Shown: positions 61,540 through 64,000 of the stretch, one piece after another
Position numbering within the stretch: position 1 is the stretch's first letter
Layout of the letters: the number at the start of each line of letters is the position of its first letter
DNA from: Sclerodactyla briareus
Lineage: Eukaryota; Echinodermata; Holothuroidea; Dendrochirotida; Sclerodactylidae
Reading direction: 5' to 3'
Length of the DNA: 64,000 nucleotides
Assembly: GCA_026419785.1 (NCBI GenBank)
Contig: JAODTK010004666.1
Span: 599,501 to 663,500, forward strand
Translations under genes and position numbers: made by a program
The notes under the pieces: model-generated
The model's input: the letters and a program-made list of their open reading frames with translations, nothing else
What the model was told of the DNA's origin: nothing
Databases searched by the model: none

Positions 61540-64000
61540 TTAGAGCGTACCGTTTCTGGAGCTTGTGCAGTAATGTTATTATTTGACAGTTTTTGGTCCA
61601 TACGTGACCTTGAATGACCTTGATGACATAACGGTTTTCATGAAAATGATTACTTAATCATATGCAGCATGTCCCGAAATTTCAGTTATCTAACACCAAG
61701 TCACTAAAAAATGTTGCAGAAAATGTTTAATATGTGGCAGTTTCTTGGACCTCGAATGACCTTTGAGACATGGACGGTTTTTATGAAAAATGCTTGCATC
61801 AATGTGATGCACCAAGCCCCAAAAGCATTATGTCATCAGGTACACACAACACCCCTATGTTATTGCCAAAAAAGGTATTAAAATCCAACCTTTACCCCCT
61901 TGTAACTTAGACCAGTGTCAGAATTGAAGCGGGAGTGGGGAGTGGTTCGTTAGTGCCAGCATATAGAACTATCACATATCCAAAAATCGAAGGTTCTTTT
62001 TTCTTTGGCCTGTAATCCTTAAAATCAGCCATTTCTTAAAACTTGACCTTGACCTTTTGACCTTGGCTATAGATGTGTTTGATTACTGAACCCAAAAATT
62101 ACCATGACAATCTCTCGCGCACCCTAGCTGCCATCATTCCATTGTTACCCGCCATTTAACAAAATTCGAAAAATTGTGTAACGGTGTACCATCTCCACCA
62201 AGTTTCATGAGGTTCACAATGAACACGCCAATGTTATGCGAAAAAGCGATTAAATTAAACTTGACCCCTTGTAACCACTAAAGTATGCGTTCGATCGAAT
62301 CGGGAGTTGATTCCCTCCAAAAAGCACACAAAGGTCTATTCACGATCCAAAAATAACCAGTTTTTTTTTTTTGGCTAGTAACTCCTTAAATAAGCACATT
62401 ATTCAAGACTCAACCTTAAACACATGACCACCCGGACAGAGGTCAAATGAGGTCGAGGTCACACACATGAGGTCAACAATGATATCACACAATGGTGAAC
62501 ATTCCCGCCTTCACAGATATTCAATTTTCGGTATGGCAAGAAACCAGTTTGACCCTAAGTGACCTTGAATGACCGTTAATGACATGGCAGGTTTTAAAAA
62601 TGTAACTCTCCATTGAGAATCCAACTCCTAGGAGCATTTTGCATTTGCTGGAAACAGTGCCCCAGTGCATTGCCAAAAGTAATAAATACAGTTTTGAACC
62701 CCTACGTGACCTTTGATGACTTCAATGGACATGACGGTTTTTATGAAAATTGTACTATCCGTGTAATGCATCCAATCCTAGAAGCAAATTGCATGCCAAT
62801 GAACCCGATTATGTTATTCAAAAAAGCTATTAAATTAAACTTTGACCCCTTGTAACTACCAAAGTATGCGTCCGATCGAAGCGGGAGTTGGTTTTCTCCA
62901 TGAAGCACACAAAGGTCTATACATATCCAAAATAACCAGTTTCTTTTTTTGCACGTAATCTTAAATAAGCACCATTCTCAAGACTCAACCTTTAACCACC
63001 ATGGACCACCCGACAGAGGTAAATGAGGTCACAGGTCACAAACATGCAGGCAAACAATTATATGACAATAGTTAACCTCCCAGCCTTCACAAACTATCAA
63101 TTCTCCGATTATGGCCAGAAAAACATTTCAAGTTGTTGACCCTAAGTGACCTGGAATGACCTTTAATGACATGCAGGTTTTTATGAAAAAATTGTAACTC
63201 CCATGTGCTACATCCACTCCTAGGAGCATTTTGCATTCTGATGAACATGCCCAGTTCTATTGCCAAAAAGTACTAAATTCAGTTTTGACCCCTAAGTGAC
63301 CTTGATGACCTTCAATGACATGTCGGTTTTATAAAAATTGTTACTCGCCATGTGATGCATCCGCTCCTAGAAGCATATTGCATTCCAATGACCACGCCCG
63401 ATGTTGGATTGCGGAAAAAAGCTATTAAAGTAAACTTGGACCCTTGTAACTACCAAAGTATGCGTCCGATCGAAGCGGGGTTGGTTTCCCATAACGAACA
63501 CAAACGTCTATCACATATCCGAAAATAACCAGTTTCTATTTTTTGTGCCTGTACCTCCTTAAATAGCACATTTATTCAAGACTCAACCTTGAACCACATG
63601 GACCACCCGCCAGAGGTCAAATTGAGGCAGAGCCCAAAATGCAGGTCAACAATATATCACAATGGTGAAACCTTCAAGCCTTCACAGACATTCACTTCTT
63701 CGATTACGGCCAGGGAAAAACAGTTTTGAGTCTCGACACCCCTAAGTGACCTTGAATGACAGATTAGAAACAGTGAATGACATCTGGGCACTCATCCCTA
63801 CGGTTAAAAATTCATTGGGCACTAGGATAAAACCATCTCCACCAAAGTTCGTCAAAATCCAACAAACTCCAACAAGATCGCAGAATTATGCAACTTAGAC
63901 TACTTAATTAGCATATATCATGCCAGGATCTGATTCAATTGTGTACATTAATAGTTGTATATACCCTGACGGGCATCACACGAATCTGCATCTTGTACAC
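61540..64000 (-). repeat. Repeat family B, expanded copy running off the window
   Basis: Inverse of family B. A block of the type ccttgtaactaccaaagtat recurs at about 62267, 62847 and 63442 with a period near 580-600 bp, so the interior has been tandemly amplified. Many gtgaccttgaatgacc motifs occur. The right end is cut by the window. Confidence 0.7.

Overview
This is raw eukaryotic genomic DNA: intron-rich, AT-leaning and dominated by repeats. There are no prokaryotic operons, rRNA genes or CRISPR arrays. The host exons, the interspersed repeats rich in AGGTCA/TGACCT motifs, the DIRS retroelement and the G/C homopolymer runs suggest a marine invertebrate, plausibly a deuterostome (lancelet, hemichordate or echinoderm). 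I cannot fix the species from sequence alone.

Two host genes can be supported, and they face each other tail to tail. On the + strand (23,658-31,782), four exons encode the C-terminal four of the five dUTPase motifs (DUT). The exon or exons with the N-terminus and motif 1 were not found upstream. On the - strand (40,859-55,590), seven exons encode consecutive leucine-rich repeats and the C-terminal CaaX-type tail of an F-box/LRR protein of the FBXL2/FBXL20 family. Its F-box and first repeats are not visible and probably lie beyond the right edge. Both genes carry several one-base insertions or deletions inside otherwise well-conserved exons. Two unrelated conserved genes damaged in the same way points to uncorrected long-read sequence rather than pseudogenes. 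Many short open frames in the window are therefore not reliable.

The rest is mobile and repetitive DNA. At 0-5.6 kb there is little to recognise apart from a tRNA-derived SINE-like piece near 3.9 kb. From 5.6 to 8.0 kb lie two adjacent fold-back elements: one with arms made of a ~25-bp minisatellite, one with ~375-bp inverted arms. From 8 to 14.9 kb there are interspersed repeats. From 14.9 to 21.2 kb lies a broken DIRS-type (tyrosine recombinase) retroelement with inverted terminal repeats and a clear internal complementary region. Many copies of two related repeat families that share a TGTCTCGCCTG terminus sit at 10.1, 13.5, 25.0, 41.1, 43.0, 44.7, 49.9, 53.1 and 60.7-64 kb. Other items are a LINE reverse transcriptase fossil (34.7-35.5 kb), a 43-bp minisatellite (47.4 kb), several 120-200-bp tandem arrays, a short telomere-type (TTAGGG)n tract (50.5 kb) and a small fold-back element 27 bp from an FBXL splice donor (52.4 kb).

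I see no evidence for a new multi-gene system. The most interesting material is the repeat architecture and the two fragmentary but recognisable host genes.
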